64,000 nucleotides of DNA from Nocardia jiangxiensis NBRC 101359. Its GTDB lineage: Bacteria > Actinomycetota > Actinomycetes > Mycobacteriales > Mycobacteriaceae. The notes under the pieces were generated by a model. That model was not told where the DNA came from, did not search any database, and worked only from the letters and a program-made list of their open reading frames with translations. Position 1 is the stretch's first letter, and each line of letters begins with the position of its first letter. Where the stretch lies: NCBI RefSeq assembly GCF_000308615.1, contig NZ_BAGB01000166.1, positions 62,001 through 126,000 on the forward strand, read 5' to 3'. Below are positions 1-8,727 of the stretch, one piece after another. Position numbers and translations under genes: made by a program.

Positions 1-217
1 GATTGGTGATCTGCCGCACCACATTTCGCTCTTCATCCAGGATCGGGCCGAGGTTCTCGTAGCCGTCGAGCACACGCACCGCACACGCGGTGCAGCGCGC
101 CTGCCCGAAGCAGATCGTCGGCCAGCGGGCCTGGGCGCGCAGCGCCGCCTCGAAAACGGTCTCACCGTCACGGACGGCCAGATCGAACCCGGCGGGGTCC
201 ACCCGCACGACTGCCAC
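1..217 (-). CDS. 2Fe-2S ferredoxin, partial (C-terminus beyond window)
   Basis: Reading the minus strand gives an open frame of about 72 codons that runs off the left edge. It contains the cluster-binding pattern C-x5-C-x2-C (CFGQARCTAC), followed by AVRVLDGYENLG, typical of short 2Fe-2S ferredoxin domains. The last cluster cysteine would lie outside the window. It starts 7 nt after the stop of the Rieske oxygenase gene and is surely co-transcribed with it, so it is the likely electron donor to that oxygenase. The start is uncertain: GTG codons lie at 217, 208 and 202, and a GAGG sequence sits best for the one at 208. The protein could be a stand-alone ferredoxin or the N-terminus of a reductase. 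Confidence 0.75.
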   Translation of the reverse strand, partial: MAVVRVDPAGFDLAVRDGETVFEAALRAQARWPTICFGQARCTACAVRVLDGYENLGPILDEERNVVRQITN

Positions 218-223
218 CTCGGA

Positions 224-1561
224 TCACCGGGCCAGATACTGGTCGATGGTCTGGTGACTGTTGACGATCATGGCCTCGTACTGTTCGGACAGCACCAGAT
301 CGTCGAGGCCCTGGGTCTTGAGCCCTTTTTGCTGAGCGATGATGTTGGCGAAATCCTCTTTGAAGATCTGGGGCCAGTCCTCGATCGGGATCGGTCCCTC
401 GAGTTCAGGGCGATCCTGGCTCTCCTCACCGGCCGCGGGAATCTGCAGCGCCCACACCTCGAAGACGCACGATTCGGGATCGTCACCGTTGGGGCGCACC
501 CGGTACATGATCGAGTTCCCATAGGCGGGCAGCACGGTGATGTTCGGGAAAATGTGGCCGTAGCCGCTGGTGTTGGCCGGTGGCGGCGGCAGCGGAATAC
601 CCGCGCCCTGCGCGTATTCGTAGAGCGCGCCGAAGAAGGCCAGCGGGAACTGCTCGGGCTCGATGTCGCGTTCCAGCAGACCCTGCTGGATGAACATCTC
701 CCGCTCGGTCGCGTAGGCGTCGGTGCCGAAGTACAGCGCGTTGTTGAACTGGATGAAGTAATCGGCGACGGTCATCCCCTCGACCGGAACCTCCCCGGTC
801 AGCGGCAGCATATGGGCGTGGCCGCCCTTGAAGCACTCGAACGTGCCACCGAAGGCGTCGAGGTTGAAATCGTCGTCGGCAGCGCCCATGGCCAGCGACG
901 GGTGCGCTTGCATCACGTGGTATGCCTCCAGGAACGCCTCCTGGGCAACCTTCCAGTTCCCCGGCAGAATCAGATGCCGCCACCACCGCACCTGCATCCG
1001 GTCGAAGCCGATCGGGGCCATCACCTCGGCGATCTCCCCGAACGCCTCCGACAGCGGCGGGGCGTCGGGATCCATATTGATCCACACCATCCCGAACAGC
1101 TCGCCGACCTGACATTCGCTCAGCCGCAACGAGTCTCGCTCGACGCAGTGGGGTGCGAAACCGCGTTCGGCGAAGACGTAGGAGTTGGAGCCGTCGAGGT
1201 TCCAGCGCCAGCCGTGGTAGGGACAGACGATCTGGCCGCCGTGGAAGGTTCCGGTGTCGGTGGCCAGGGCGGTGGCGCGGTGGCGGCACGCGTTGAAATA
1301 TGCCTTGACCGTATTGTCGGCCTGGCGCACCACCATGATCGACTGGTCGTTGATCTTGTACTCGGTGAAGTCCCCCGGGCGCGGGATCTCGTCCAGCCGA
1401 CACGCCATCTGCCAGACGTGCGGCCAGAGCTTCTCCTTCTCGAGTTGCGCGAACTCCGGCGAGAAGTACCTTCCCGCAGGAACTTTGGATGGATCGGTGA
1501 CCGCAAACGGGACTCCGATGGTACTCGGCTGCTCGATCCGGTGTTCGGTGTGGATGGTCAT
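224..1561 (-). CDS. Rieske non-heme iron oxygenase, alpha subunit
   Basis: This 445-aa protein is the catalytic subunit of a ring-hydroxylating-type oxygenase, which inserts oxygen using electrons from a ferredoxin. The Rieske 2Fe-2S ligands are visible as C92-x-H94 (CRHRA) and C113-x2-H116 (CPYHGW). The mononuclear iron site is NWKVAQEAFLEAYHVMQAHP, with H215 and H220 as the likely histidine ligands. The ATG at 1561 follows a strong AAGGAGGTGG ribosome site. A ferredoxin gene follows directly and a TetR gene lies upstream on the same strand. No beta subunit gene is present, so a homo-oligomeric oxygenase is likely. The substrate cannot be deduced; the surrounding acyl-CoA genes suggest a cyclic or alkyl-substituted compound that is later degraded as a CoA ester. 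Confidence 0.93.
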   Translation of the reverse strand: MTIHTEHRIEQPSTIGVPFAVTDPSKVPAGRYFSPEFAQLEKEKLWPHVWQMACRLDEIPRPGDFTEYKINDQSIMVVRQADNTVKAYFNACRHRATALATDTGTFHGGQIVCPYHGWRWNLDGSNSYVFAERGFAPHCVERDSLRLSECQVGELFGMVWINMDPDAPPLSEAFGEIAEVMAPIGFDRMQVRWWRHLILPGNWKVAQEAFLEAYHVMQAHPSLAMGAADDDFNLDAFGGTFECFKGGHAHMLPLTGEVPVEGMTVADYFIQFNNALYFGTDAYATEREMFIQQGLLERDIEPEQFPLAFFGALYEYAQGAGIPLPPPPANTSGYGHIFPNITVLPAYGNSIMYRVRPNGDDPESCVFEVWALQIPAAGEESQDRPELEGPIPIEDWPQIFKEDFANIIAQQKGLKTQGLDDLVLSEQYEAMIVNSHQTIDQYLAR

Positions 1562-1598
1562 GGCCAGCCACCTCCTTGTGACAGGGCTGCGACGTAAA

Positions 1599-1616
1599 TA
1601 ACTAATTGATGAGTTA
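1599..1616. promoter_or_regulatory. AT-rich inverted repeat upstream of the Rieske gene
   Basis: TAACT and AGTTA arms flank 8 nt in the 113-bp gap between the TetR gene and the Rieske gene. The flanks extend the symmetry imperfectly (AAATAACT...AGTTACTTT). It lies 38-55 bp before the Rieske start codon, a typical repressor position. A related string, GTAAATTAACTAGATGAT, occurs at 19881-19898 upstream of the acyl-CoA dehydrogenase that starts at 19857. Confidence 0.5.
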
Positions 1617-1674
1617 CTTTATGGATGTGGCGTCGGTCACGTCAACGGTTCCGGTAAAAATACCTTAAATTCGT

Positions 1675-2304
1675 TTAATCATTGCGTTCGATCAGAAGGA
1701 TTCCGGCCAGCAGTGCTTCCGTCGCGCCCACCGCCGCCCGGTGTCGTTCGGCGGTCGTGGTCGCCGAGAGATGAGCCAACCCCCAGGTCAGCGACGTCAG
1801 CATGTCCACAACGGCCCGCGGATCGATACCGGGCGCCACCTCGTGGGCACGCACCGCCTCGGCGACCAGCTGTGAGTACAGCTCGTTCTCCGCACGCTCC
1901 CGGCGCGCGACCGCGGCCCCCAGATCCGGATAGCGCGCGGACTCCAGGTAGACGGTGGCATCGAACCTGGCCACCGACGGATAGTCACGCACGCAGGCGA
2001 TCGCCTCGTCCAGCAGCGCGACGAAATGCTCGCGCAGCGTCCCGGGAAACTCGACCGCCCGCGCCAGGCGGCCCATCACCTCATCGATGCGCGCGTTCAG
2101 CGTCGCGGTGACCAGGTCCACCTTGGACGGGAAGTAGTGATAGATCGCCGCACTGGTCAGCCCCGCCTGCTCGGCGATCGACTTCATGGTCGCCTTGGCA
2201 TAGCCGACCTCCGCGATGTGATCCATCGCCGCGGTCATGATACGGAGGCGTGTCCGCTCCCCGTCCGCATTCACCGGACGACCCATCCTGGCCGGCGCCG
2301 ACAT
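1675..2304 (-). CDS. TetR-family transcriptional regulator
   Basis: A 209-aa protein with an N-terminal helix-turn-helix of TetR type (about residues 15-60, including AGLTSAAIYHYFPSK) and a divergent ligand-binding C-terminal half. The ATG at 2304 is preceded by GGAGG at a 7-nt spacing; an ATG 5 nt further upstream is out of frame. It sits between the Rieske gene and a divergent thioesterase gene and is the only regulator in the first 24 kb, so it probably controls the cluster in response to a CoA ester or hydrophobic intermediate. The AT-rich repeats in the promoters around it are candidate operators. The link to those sites is inference. Confidence 0.9.
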   Translation of the reverse strand: MSAPARMGRPVNADGERTRLRIMTAAMDHIAEVGYAKATMKSIAEQAGLTSAAIYHYFPSKVDLVTATLNARIDEVMGRLARAVEFPGTLREHFVALLDEAIACVRDYPSVARFDATVYLESARYPDLGAAVARRERAENELYSQLVAEAVRAHEVAPGIDPRAVVDMLTSLTWGLAHLSATTTAERHRAAVGATEALLAGILLIERND

Positions 2305-2472
2305 CGCATCTCCTCCCTACGAGGACAGTATCGAGCTGCCATTCTTCCATCTCGGACATATGCCATCGTCCTCCACATCGGACCACCCCGCGAGCAAGCC
2401 GGATCCACGGCCGCTCCCGGTGGCCGGGGAGATCCACTCGGATCGATAACGCCCCCAAATCCCATCACCATA

Positions 2473-2486
2473 TAGTTAGATAGTTA
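2473..2486. promoter_or_regulatory. TAGTTA direct repeat in TetR/thioesterase divergent region
   Basis: Two TAGTTA hexamers separated by GA lie 65 bp before the thioesterase start and 170 bp before the TetR start. The GC-rich surroundings make it conspicuous. It resembles the AACTATCTA string in the site at 21823-21847 on the opposite strand. It may be part of an operator or a -10 region; no firm promoter boxes were resolved. Confidence 0.35.
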
Positions 2487-2550
2487 TGCTGAAGGTGTGA
2501 CCTGCGCAAGCACACGCGCGAACTTGCCACCGAGAGAAGAGGTTCCGGCG

Positions 2551-3429
2551 ATGAGTATGGCGACACAGACGGCCGATCCGGTATCCCTGGCCGACGTTCT
2601 GAGCATCCATCGGATCGGCGGATCGGAATTCCTCGGCCCCGCCAGGACCACCTCGGCACCTCGCATATTCGGCGGCATCACGACCGGACAGGCCGTACTC
2701 GCCGCCCGTGCGACAGTCACCGGCCACCGCCCGATTCACGCCCTGCAAACCACATTTCTACGCCCCGGGTACAGCGACTCGCCCGTCACCTATCGCGTCG
2801 ATCCGCTGCACGACGGTGCGTCGGTGAGCACCCGGTTGATCACCGCCACCCAGCACGACCGGATCATCTTCACCGGCACCGCGTCGTTCCAACAGCCCGA
2901 ACACGGTCTGGCACATCAACTTACGACATTCTCCGGGCCCCGCCCGGAAGATATCGAGCCGACCGCACGCGCGGTGGGCAAATCTCGCAGCAGCTCATGG
3001 CTGTCGGCTCTGGAGCGGACCACGATGCTGGAATTCCGCTTCCCTGACACCCCCATCCGGATGTCCACCGCGCGCGGCGTTGCCGTGGATCCGCACCAGA
3101 AATTCTGGGTCCGTCCGGTCCGCCCGCTCCCGAAGGACAGCTCGGTGCATGCCGCTGTCCTGGGTTATCTGTCCGATGCGCTGCTGCTCTCGACATCTCT
3201 CGGCCCCCATCGCAAGACGCTGCAGGACCCGGGCATGCAGTTCGCCACCATAAACCACAGCGTCTGGTTCCATTCGACATGCCCCGCCGACGACTGGCTG
3301 TGGTACGAACAGGAAGGCATCTGGGCCGGGTCGGCGCGCGCGGTCTGCCGCGGTTCGATCTTCCGCCGTACCGGCGAATTGGCGGCTACCGTCGTTCAAG
3401 AAGGGCTGATCCGGGTCACGCCGGAATGA
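2551..3429 (+). CDS. Acyl-CoA thioesterase, TesB type (double hotdog)
   Basis: This 292-aa protein hydrolyses acyl-CoA thioesters to free acid and CoA. It has the two consecutive hotdog domains of the TesB family. The family catalytic triad appears to be present in the C-terminal half: Asp in GYLSDALLLST, Ser in INHSVWFH and Gln in VVQEGLIRV. I chose the ATG at 2551 because the AGAAGAGG ribosome site precedes it; a longer frame from 2497 lacks such support and adds 18 low-complexity residues. It is divergent from the TetR gene and convergent with an acyl-CoA ligase. In the pathway it could release CoA from dead-end intermediates. Confidence 0.9.
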   Translation: MSMATQTADPVSLADVLSIHRIGGSEFLGPARTTSAPRIFGGITTGQAVLAARATVTGHRPIHALQTTFLRPGYSDSPVTYRVDPLHDGASVSTRLITATQHDRIIFTGTASFQQPEHGLAHQLTTFSGPRPEDIEPTARAVGKSRSSSWLSALERTTMLEFRFPDTPIRMSTARGVAVDPHQKFWVRPVRPLPKDSSVHAAVLGYLSDALLLSTSLGPHRKTLQDPGMQFATINHSVWFHSTCPADDWLWYEQEGIWAGSARAVCRGSIFRRTGELAATVVQEGLIRVTPE

Positions 3430-3430
3430 C

Positions 3431-3452
3431 CCCCCCGGGCGTGCCCGGGGGG
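3431..3452. terminator. Convergent hairpin terminator
   Basis: A perfect 10-bp stem (CCCCCCGGGC/GCCCGGGGGG) with a 2-nt loop lies between the convergent thioesterase and acyl-CoA ligase genes. There is no T-run, as is common in actinobacteria. Confidence 0.7.
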
Positions 3453-3473
3453 CTCGCGGCGGGCGCGCCCGAA

Positions 3474-5042
3474 TCAGGCTCCGGAGAACGTTCGGCGCAG
3501 CGACTGCTTGTCCGCCTTTCCCAGTCCGGTCTTGGGCAGCTCGGTCACGATCTCGAGGCGCTCGGGCAGTTTCTGCGCCATCAGGCCCGCCTGCCGCAGG
3601 TGCGCGACGACCTCCTCCAGGGTGGGCGTCGGCGCGCCCGGCCGGACAGTGATCACCGCGCACACCATTTCACCGCGCTCCTCGTCGGGCAGGCCGGTGA
3701 CCGCCACATCGGCCACGGCGGGATGCTCGGCCAGCAGCGCCTCGATCTCAACGGGTCCGATGTTTTCCCCCTTGCGAATGATCATGTCCTTGAGCCGTCC
3801 GGTCACCTCCACATGCCCGTCCTCGCGCAGGTGCCCCAGATCTCCGGTGCGGAACCAGCCGTCCTCGGTAAACGCCGAGACATTGAGTGCAGGATCGGTG
3901 TAGCCGCGAAATACCGATGCGCCCCTCAGCTGAATTTCCCCGTCCCGCCCCGGCGGCAGTTCCCCGTCCTCGCCGACGATGCGCAGTTGCAAGCCCGGAA
4001 TCGGGCGGCCCTCGGTCTGTGCGAGTTGTTCGTCGGTATCGTCGGGGGAAGCGACACAGATCATCGGCACCTCGGTCGAGCCGTAATCATGCGCAACGGT
4101 CGCGTTCAGTTCCGCACGGACAGCGTGGAAAACACTCGGCGGGCACGGTGCACCACCGCCCTTGAGCAGACGCAGGCTCGGCAGCAGCCGCTCCCCCGGG
4201 GGTAGTGTGCGCTGCGCGTTGAGCAGAGCGGTATAGAACACCGTGCTGCCACCGGTGAACGTCACCCGGTGCCGGCGGAACAACTCCATGGTGGTGGCCG
4301 GATCGAACGCCTCGACCACGACCGCAGGGAACCCGGCCAGCAGCATATCCATCAGGTACAACACACCGCCGACGTGAGCGACCGGAAACGGGATCCCGCC
4401 GACTTCATCGGGCTGTTGCGCGAGCTTGCCCAGCTCGGTGAATCCGCGCGCAGCGGCCAACAGAGAGCTGTCGCCGTGACACGCCCCCTTGGGCAGCCCG
4501 GACGATCCCGAGGTGAAGTAGATCCACCGGATGTCATCGGTGACGCCGGGATCGGGCGGGAGCCCCGCCACATCCGGTGACTCGGGCGCGGTGAGCCCGA
4601 TGGTCAGCAGCCGCCGGGTCCCCGGCAATCCGTGCGCCATCGCCTGGTAGTCGATGCCGCGCCACGTTCCCGGTATCAACATCGTGTCGGCCTCGGCGGC
4701 GACCACCGCCGCACCGGTTTCACGTTCCCGATAGATCGGGATGATCGGCGCCTGCACCGCCCCGAGGCGGGCCAGCGCGGCCAGCACGAGCAACGTGCTG
4801 ATCCGCGTCGGCAGCTGCCAGGCCACTCGCGAACCCGGACCGATGCCCTCGGCCTGCAGCGCGGCCGCGACCCGCTCGGCCTGTGCGCGGAACTCCCCGA
4901 AGGTGAGTGTCGTGCCGTATTCGTCGAACAGCATCGGCAGCTCGGCCGAGCGCTCCGCCCGCTCGCGGATCAGGTCCCACATTCCTTCCGCCGCAATCTG
5001 ATCAGTGTTACTCACGAGAGAAGCATTGGGATCGACCAGCAT
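3474..5042 (-). CDS. Acyl-CoA ligase (AMP-forming, FadD-like)
   Basis: A 522-aa ANL-superfamily enzyme that activates a carboxylic acid through an acyl-adenylate to the CoA thioester. The phosphate loop is YFTSGSSGLPKG at residues 175-186, the conserved hinge region is GWFRTGDLG, and the C-terminal catalytic lysine lies in PKTGLGKADKQ. The length is normal for medium-chain or cyclic-acid ligases. The start ATG at 5042 follows AAAGGA. It is followed by a convergent terminator and lies downstream of a second ligase on the same strand, with 234 bp between them containing an AT-rich inverted repeat. Two ligases in one cluster suggest that the pathway activates acids at two stages, for example side chain and ring remnant. 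Confidence 0.9.
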   Translation of the reverse strand: MLVDPNASLVSNTDQIAAEGMWDLIRERAERSAELPMLFDEYGTTLTFGEFRAQAERVAAALQAEGIGPGSRVAWQLPTRISTLLVLAALARLGAVQAPIIPIYRERETGAAVVAAEADTMLIPGTWRGIDYQAMAHGLPGTRRLLTIGLTAPESPDVAGLPPDPGVTDDIRWIYFTSGSSGLPKGACHGDSSLLAAARGFTELGKLAQQPDEVGGIPFPVAHVGGVLYLMDMLLAGFPAVVVEAFDPATTMELFRRHRVTFTGGSTVFYTALLNAQRTLPPGERLLPSLRLLKGGGAPCPPSVFHAVRAELNATVAHDYGSTEVPMICVASPDDTDEQLAQTEGRPIPGLQLRIVGEDGELPPGRDGEIQLRGASVFRGYTDPALNVSAFTEDGWFRTGDLGHLREDGHVEVTGRLKDMIIRKGENIGPVEIEALLAEHPAVADVAVTGLPDEERGEMVCAVITVRPGAPTPTLEEVVAHLRQAGLMAQKLPERLEIVTELPKTGLGKADKQSLRRTFSGA

Positions 5043-5090
5043 CAGAGGAATCCTTTCACCAGCCCCGTGGCGGGCGTCACAGTCTCACCA

Positions 5091-5116
5091 TATAGTAAAA
5101 AGATCTCACTATTAAC
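5091..5116. promoter_or_regulatory. AT-rich ATAGT-N11-ACTAT inverted repeat
   Basis: ATAGT and ACTAT arms separated by 11 nt lie about 50 bp upstream of the acyl-CoA ligase start at 5042. Its position and AT content match the other candidate operators of this cluster, though the arms are short and this could be only an AT-rich promoter. Confidence 0.35.
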
Positions 5117-5276
5117 TCAATGCCCGGTTTCCGGCAGCACCGCGGGTGCAAGCCTGCAGACGATGTGCGAGGGCGGCGGTCAAGCCAACGCCACCATCCT
5201 CGAGCTGCTCAGCTGACCCGCCGACGGCCCGGTCGAGCGCTGGGGGTTCGACCCGGCCGTCACCGAATGCTTTGCG

Positions 5277-6839
5277 CTACAGCGGAAATGCGGTTTCAGC
5301 ACCCGCGTAACGAGCCCGCAGCACCTTCTTGTCCAGCTTTCCGGTCGGCAGTTTGGGCAGCTCGTCCACCACGATCGTGCGCCGCGGCGCTTTGTATCGG
5401 GCGATCCGCGCCGCGACATATTCGCGCAGTTCGTCCGCATCGACGGCGGCTCCTTCGACCAGAACCACGACCGCGCAGACCGATTCACCCCAGCGCTGGT
5501 CCGGGATGCCGATCACCGCACCCTCCGCGACCGCCGGATGGCTCGTGACAACCTCTTCGACCTGCACCGAGTAGACGTTCTCGCCGCCGGAGATGATCAC
5601 GTCCTTCTTCCGGTCGATCAGATACAGCAGGCCCTCGGCATCGAACATCCCGACATCACCGGTATGACACCAGCCATCGCGAATCGTTTCGGCGGTGGCG
5701 CGGTCGTTGTTCCAGTAGCCGCGGAACATCACGGCCGAACGAACCACGATCTCTCCCGGTTTTCCCGGCGGGCACTCCCGGCCGTCGCCGTCGATGATCC
5801 GTACCTCGGTCTCGGGGAAGGGATGGCCGACCGAGGTCAGTCGGTGTCGGTCGTCCTCGGTCGCGGTGCGATGCAACTCGCGCGGCAACCCCGAGGTGAT
5901 CACCTCGGTCTGCCCGTACAGATTGAGAAAACCAGCATTCGACATCGCCGTCATCGCCGCGCGCAGGATGCTGCTGGTGACCGGCGCCGCCGAGTAGACC
6001 ACCGTGCGGATGCCCGCCAGTGCCGGACTGTCCGGGCCGGCCGCGTCGACCAGCGTCTGCAACATGGTCGGAGCCAGGTGCAGGATGGTGATCTCGTCCT
6101 CGGCCGCGGTTACCAGCATCGCCTCCGGCTCGAACTGCCGGTGCAGTACCGCGGTGCCGCCGCGCGCGTGCACACCCAGCGCGATCGCGATCGCGCCGAT
6201 ATGCAGCATCGGCATCACCAGCAGCGCACGATCGGTACTGCCGCTGCGCATCTCGCCGTTGACCACAGCTCCCATCCGCCGCAGCTCTCGCTGACCCAGA
6301 ATGCATCCTTTGGGACGTCCGGTGGTTCCCGTCGTGTAGATCAGGCAGGCGGTATCGGCCGCCACCGAACTGAACGGCAGCTCGCGATCGGCGCCCGAGG
6401 CCAGCAGCTCCCGATATTCCACGGCGCCGGGGGCCGCGGCGTCCAGGCACACGTAGAGGTCGACGCCGGTCAGCTCCGAACGGATCTCCTCGACGGCGGT
6501 TCGATATTCGGATTCGAAGAACAGCACCCGCGGTGCGGCGTCGCGCAGGATCGAGCCCATCTCCGGCACCGACAGCCGATAGTTCACCGTCGCGACCACG
6601 ATGCCGCTGAGCTGACCCGCCGCGAGCACCTCCCCGAAACGAATGCTGTTGCGGCTCAACACCGCAACGCGATCCTGGCGGCGCAAGCCGCGCTCGGCCA
6701 GCGCGGCGGCCAATTCCGTGGCACGACGAAGCAGGTGGGAATGGGTCAGGATTTCACCCTCGGCGATATAGGCCGGAACGTCCGGGTACCGCACCGCATT
6801 GTCACCGATGATGTCACCCAAGGTCAGCTCCGACCGCAT
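5277..6839 (-). CDS. Acyl-CoA ligase (AMP-forming, FadD-like)
   Basis: A 520-aa long-chain-type acyl-CoA ligase, clearly different in sequence from the neighbouring ligase. The phosphate loop LIYTTGTTGRPKG occupies about residues 166-178, GWCHTGDVG and DRKKDVIISGGENV form the hinge region, and the catalytic lysine is in PKLPTGKLDKK. The family reaction is acid plus ATP plus CoA giving acyl-CoA. It has its own promoter region containing a 26-bp AT-rich element (6891-6916) that recurs upstream of an acyl-CoA dehydrogenase gene at 21904, so the two units may be co-regulated. The substrate is unknown. Confidence 0.92.
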   Translation of the reverse strand: MRSELTLGDIIGDNAVRYPDVPAYIAEGEILTHSHLLRRATELAAALAERGLRRQDRVAVLSRNSIRFGEVLAAGQLSGIVVATVNYRLSVPEMGSILRDAAPRVLFFESEYRTAVEEIRSELTGVDLYVCLDAAAPGAVEYRELLASGADRELPFSSVAADTACLIYTTGTTGRPKGCILGQRELRRMGAVVNGEMRSGSTDRALLVMPMLHIGAIAIALGVHARGGTAVLHRQFEPEAMLVTAAEDEITILHLAPTMLQTLVDAAGPDSPALAGIRTVVYSAAPVTSSILRAAMTAMSNAGFLNLYGQTEVITSGLPRELHRTATEDDRHRLTSVGHPFPETEVRIIDGDGRECPPGKPGEIVVRSAVMFRGYWNNDRATAETIRDGWCHTGDVGMFDAEGLLYLIDRKKDVIISGGENVYSVQVEEVVTSHPAVAEGAVIGIPDQRWGESVCAVVVLVEGAAVDADELREYVAARIARYKAPRRTIVVDELPKLPTGKLDKKVLRARYAGAETAFPL

Positions 6840-6890
6840 GGCGCTCCCTGTGTCCGCGAGCCCGATCCTGCGAACAGGCCCGGGCTTAAA

Positions 6891-6916
6891 TAGATTAATT
6901 AATCATATCATTTGAC
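6891..6916. promoter_or_regulatory. AT-rich element with GATTAATTAATC palindrome
   Basis: The 12-bp perfect palindrome GATTAATTAATC (6893-6904) is followed by ATATCATTTGAC. The same layout, TAGATTAATTAA then ATTTGAC, occurs at 21823-21847. It lies 50-75 bp before the acyl-CoA ligase start at 6839, suitable for an operator. Confidence 0.5.
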
Positions 6917-6960
6917 GGCTGGTCCGACCGTAATACGCGATCCGCGAAGCCGGGACGAAC

Positions 6961-6994
6961 GAAGGCGGTGGCGGGCTTGCCCACCACCGCCTTC
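6961..6994 (-). terminator. Hairpin terminator after the thiolase gene
   Basis: AAGGCGGTGG pairs with CCACCGCCTT and GGGC with GCCC around a short TT loop, with one C/A mismatch. It lies 13 bp beyond the thiolase stop codon. Confidence 0.65.
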
Positions 6995-7006
6995 AGGTCC
7001 TTCGTG

Positions 7007-8155
7007 TCAGCGCGACAGAATCGTGACCGCGGCCGTTCCCGGGGAACCGTAGAGCTGCGCGTAGCCGACCCGGGCCCCCTCCACCTGCCGGCCGGTCGCC
7101 CGCCCGCGCAGCTGGTTGACCAACTCGTACACCTGCCGTAGGCCGGAGGCGCCGACCGGTTCGCCATTGGCGAGCAGTCCGCCGTCGGTATTGATCGGCA
7201 GTCGCCCGGTGATCTCGGTCTCCCCCTCGGCAAGCAGCTTCTCCTGGTCGCCGTCGGCGCAGAAGCCGTTCTCGGCCATGTGGATGACCTCCGAGCCCGC
7301 ATCGGTGTCCTGCAACTGGATGACGTCGACATCCTCGGGACCGATGCCGGCCTCTTCATAGGCGGCCCGGGACGCGAAGACGGTCGGGCTCGGCGCGGTC
7401 TCGATATTCAGCGACGGCGTCAGCACCTCGATCGAGCCCTCCCGGCGCGAGAACAGCTGGGAGGCCCGCAGGTAGATGGGCGTATCGGTGTATTTGTGCG
7501 CCTGGTCCGCGCGGCACAGGACAGCGGCCGCCGCCCCTTCGTCAGGATTGCAGTACATGTACTGGCGCAGCGGATAATTGAGCACCTGCGAGGCCAGCAC
7601 CTCCGCTTCGGTAACGGGCTTGCGCCGCCATGCGGCCGGGTTGGCCGCACCATTGCGGAACGCCTTCGCCGACACCCGGGCGAGCGTCTCGTGCGAGATC
7701 CCGTGGTCGTGCATGTAGCGGTTGATCTTCATACCGAAGAAGTGGGTGGTCAGGAACAGGCCGATCTCGCCATACCAGTCCGGGAGCCCGACCACCGACG
7801 GGTGGTCGGAGAACGCGCCGCGCGGATGCTTGTCCAGTCCCACCGCCAGCGTCAGGTCGTGATCGCCGACCCGGATCGCGTTGGCCGCCATGGCAAGTGA
7901 GGTTCCGCCGGTGGCACATCCGGTGAATACCGCGCGCGTGGGTATGCCTGTGGGGCCGAGTAGGGAGACGACGTTCTCCGGATTCTTCACCTCCATACTG
8001 CCCGCGTAGAGGGCCTGAATATCCGGCCAGGCCACGCCGGCGTCGGCGAGGGCATCGATGATGGCGTCCTCACCCATCTCCAGGGCGGACTTGCCCTGAT
8101 GCCGCCCGAACGGGTGCAGACCCACCCCGATGATCGCAACCTCACTGCTCGCCAC
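7007..8155 (-). CDS. Thiolase-fold lipid-transfer-type protein (Ltp/SCPx-like)
   Basis: A 382-aa thiolase-superfamily protein of the Ltp type. In actinobacterial steroid catabolism such proteins act as retro-aldolases on side-chain beta-hydroxyacyl-CoA, working with a DUF35 partner; others are thiolases. C80 sits in the nucleophile region (FTGCATGG). The usual GHP motif near the C-terminus reads NGEPVGASG, so E332 replaces the conserved histidine, arguing against an ordinary thiolase. The gene start at 8155 overlaps the DUF35 gene by 14 bp, which indicates coupled translation and a complex. The exact reaction is inference. Confidence 0.85.
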   Translation of the reverse strand: MASSEVAIIGVGLHPFGRHQGKSALEMGEDAIIDALADAGVAWPDIQALYAGSMEVKNPENVVSLLGPTGIPTRAVFTGCATGGTSLAMAANAIRVGDHDLTLAVGLDKHPRGAFSDHPSVVGLPDWYGEIGLFLTTHFFGMKINRYMHDHGISHETLARVSAKAFRNGAANPAAWRRKPVTEAEVLASQVLNYPLRQYMYCNPDEGAAAAVLCRADQAHKYTDTPIYLRASQLFSRREGSIEVLTPSLNIETAPSPTVFASRAAYEEAGIGPEDVDVIQLQDTDAGSEVIHMAENGFCADGDQEKLLAEGETEITGRLPINTDGGLLANGEPVGASGLRQVYELVNQLRGRATGRQVEGARVGYAQLYGSPGTAAVTILSR

Positions 8156-8591
8156 GGCTGTCCCCTTTCTCGTCGACCGGAGCGAAGGCGAACATCATCG
8201 TCTGCACGCCTTCCTTGTTCTTGCCGAAGGGCACGATCCGCAACTCCATCTGCTGACCGATCCGCAGCTTTTCCGGATCGGGCTCGGTCAACCGCGCCTC
8301 CACCCGCAGCGCGCCGGGGAGTTCGACATATCCGACCGCGAACGGTTCGAAGGTTTCGGCGTCGCCCGCATAGGGCGGAATCGGCGGGCAGAACCGCTGT
8401 GTGGTGAACGTCCACAACGTCCCCCGCCGGGGCAGCTCCACCGGCTCGAGCTTCTCCCTGCGGCCGCCGACGAGGCGGTGCTCACGATAGGGGAACACGA
8501 TGCTGCCGTCGGATGCCTTCCCGCCGATCAGGGCGGGGTTCTCCGCGGGCCAAGTGAACAACCCTTCGGCCAAGGGCACTGATTGGGTCAT
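8142..8591 (-). CDS. DUF35 OB-fold protein without zinc-ribbon cysteines
   Basis: A 149-aa protein with the C-terminal OB fold of the DUF35 family (RRGTLWTFTTQRF, FAVGYVELPGALRVEARL). These small proteins bind and activate Ltp-type thiolase-fold enzymes or bind acyl-CoA. The family normally has an N-terminal rubredoxin-like zinc ribbon with four cysteines. Here the corresponding stretch (IGGKASDGSIVFPYREHRLV) has none; the only cysteine lies later, in RFCPP. I chose the ATG at 8591 because AGGAAGGA precedes it; a longer frame to 8732 crosses the predicted promoter. It is the first gene of the two-gene unit with the Ltp protein. Confidence 0.85.
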   Translation of the reverse strand: MTQSVPLAEGLFTWPAENPALIGGKASDGSIVFPYREHRLVGGRREKLEPVELPRRGTLWTFTTQRFCPPIPPYAGDAETFEPFAVGYVELPGALRVEARLTEPDPEKLRIGQQMELRIVPFGKNKEGVQTMMFAFAPVDEKGDSRGEQ

Positions 8592-8727
8592 GCGCGATAT
8601 TCCTTCCTGGAAGTGTCGCCAACCACGGGAGGCGTATGACGCCGCAGAGGCGGGCCGGTGTCGGGACTCCCGGTCGATGGCACCGAAGAGCGCGTGATCC
8701 CCGCTCGAAAGCAGGCGGGCCGGGGAA

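Noticed and set aside
254..1597. Long plus-strand frame of 447 codons
   Set aside because: It is antisense to the Rieske gene, low in family-like motifs and rich in Arg, Gly and His, typical of high-GC shadow frames.
5538..6893. Plus-strand frame of 451 codons
   Set aside because: It mirrors the acyl-CoA ligase on the minus strand, whose motifs are complete.
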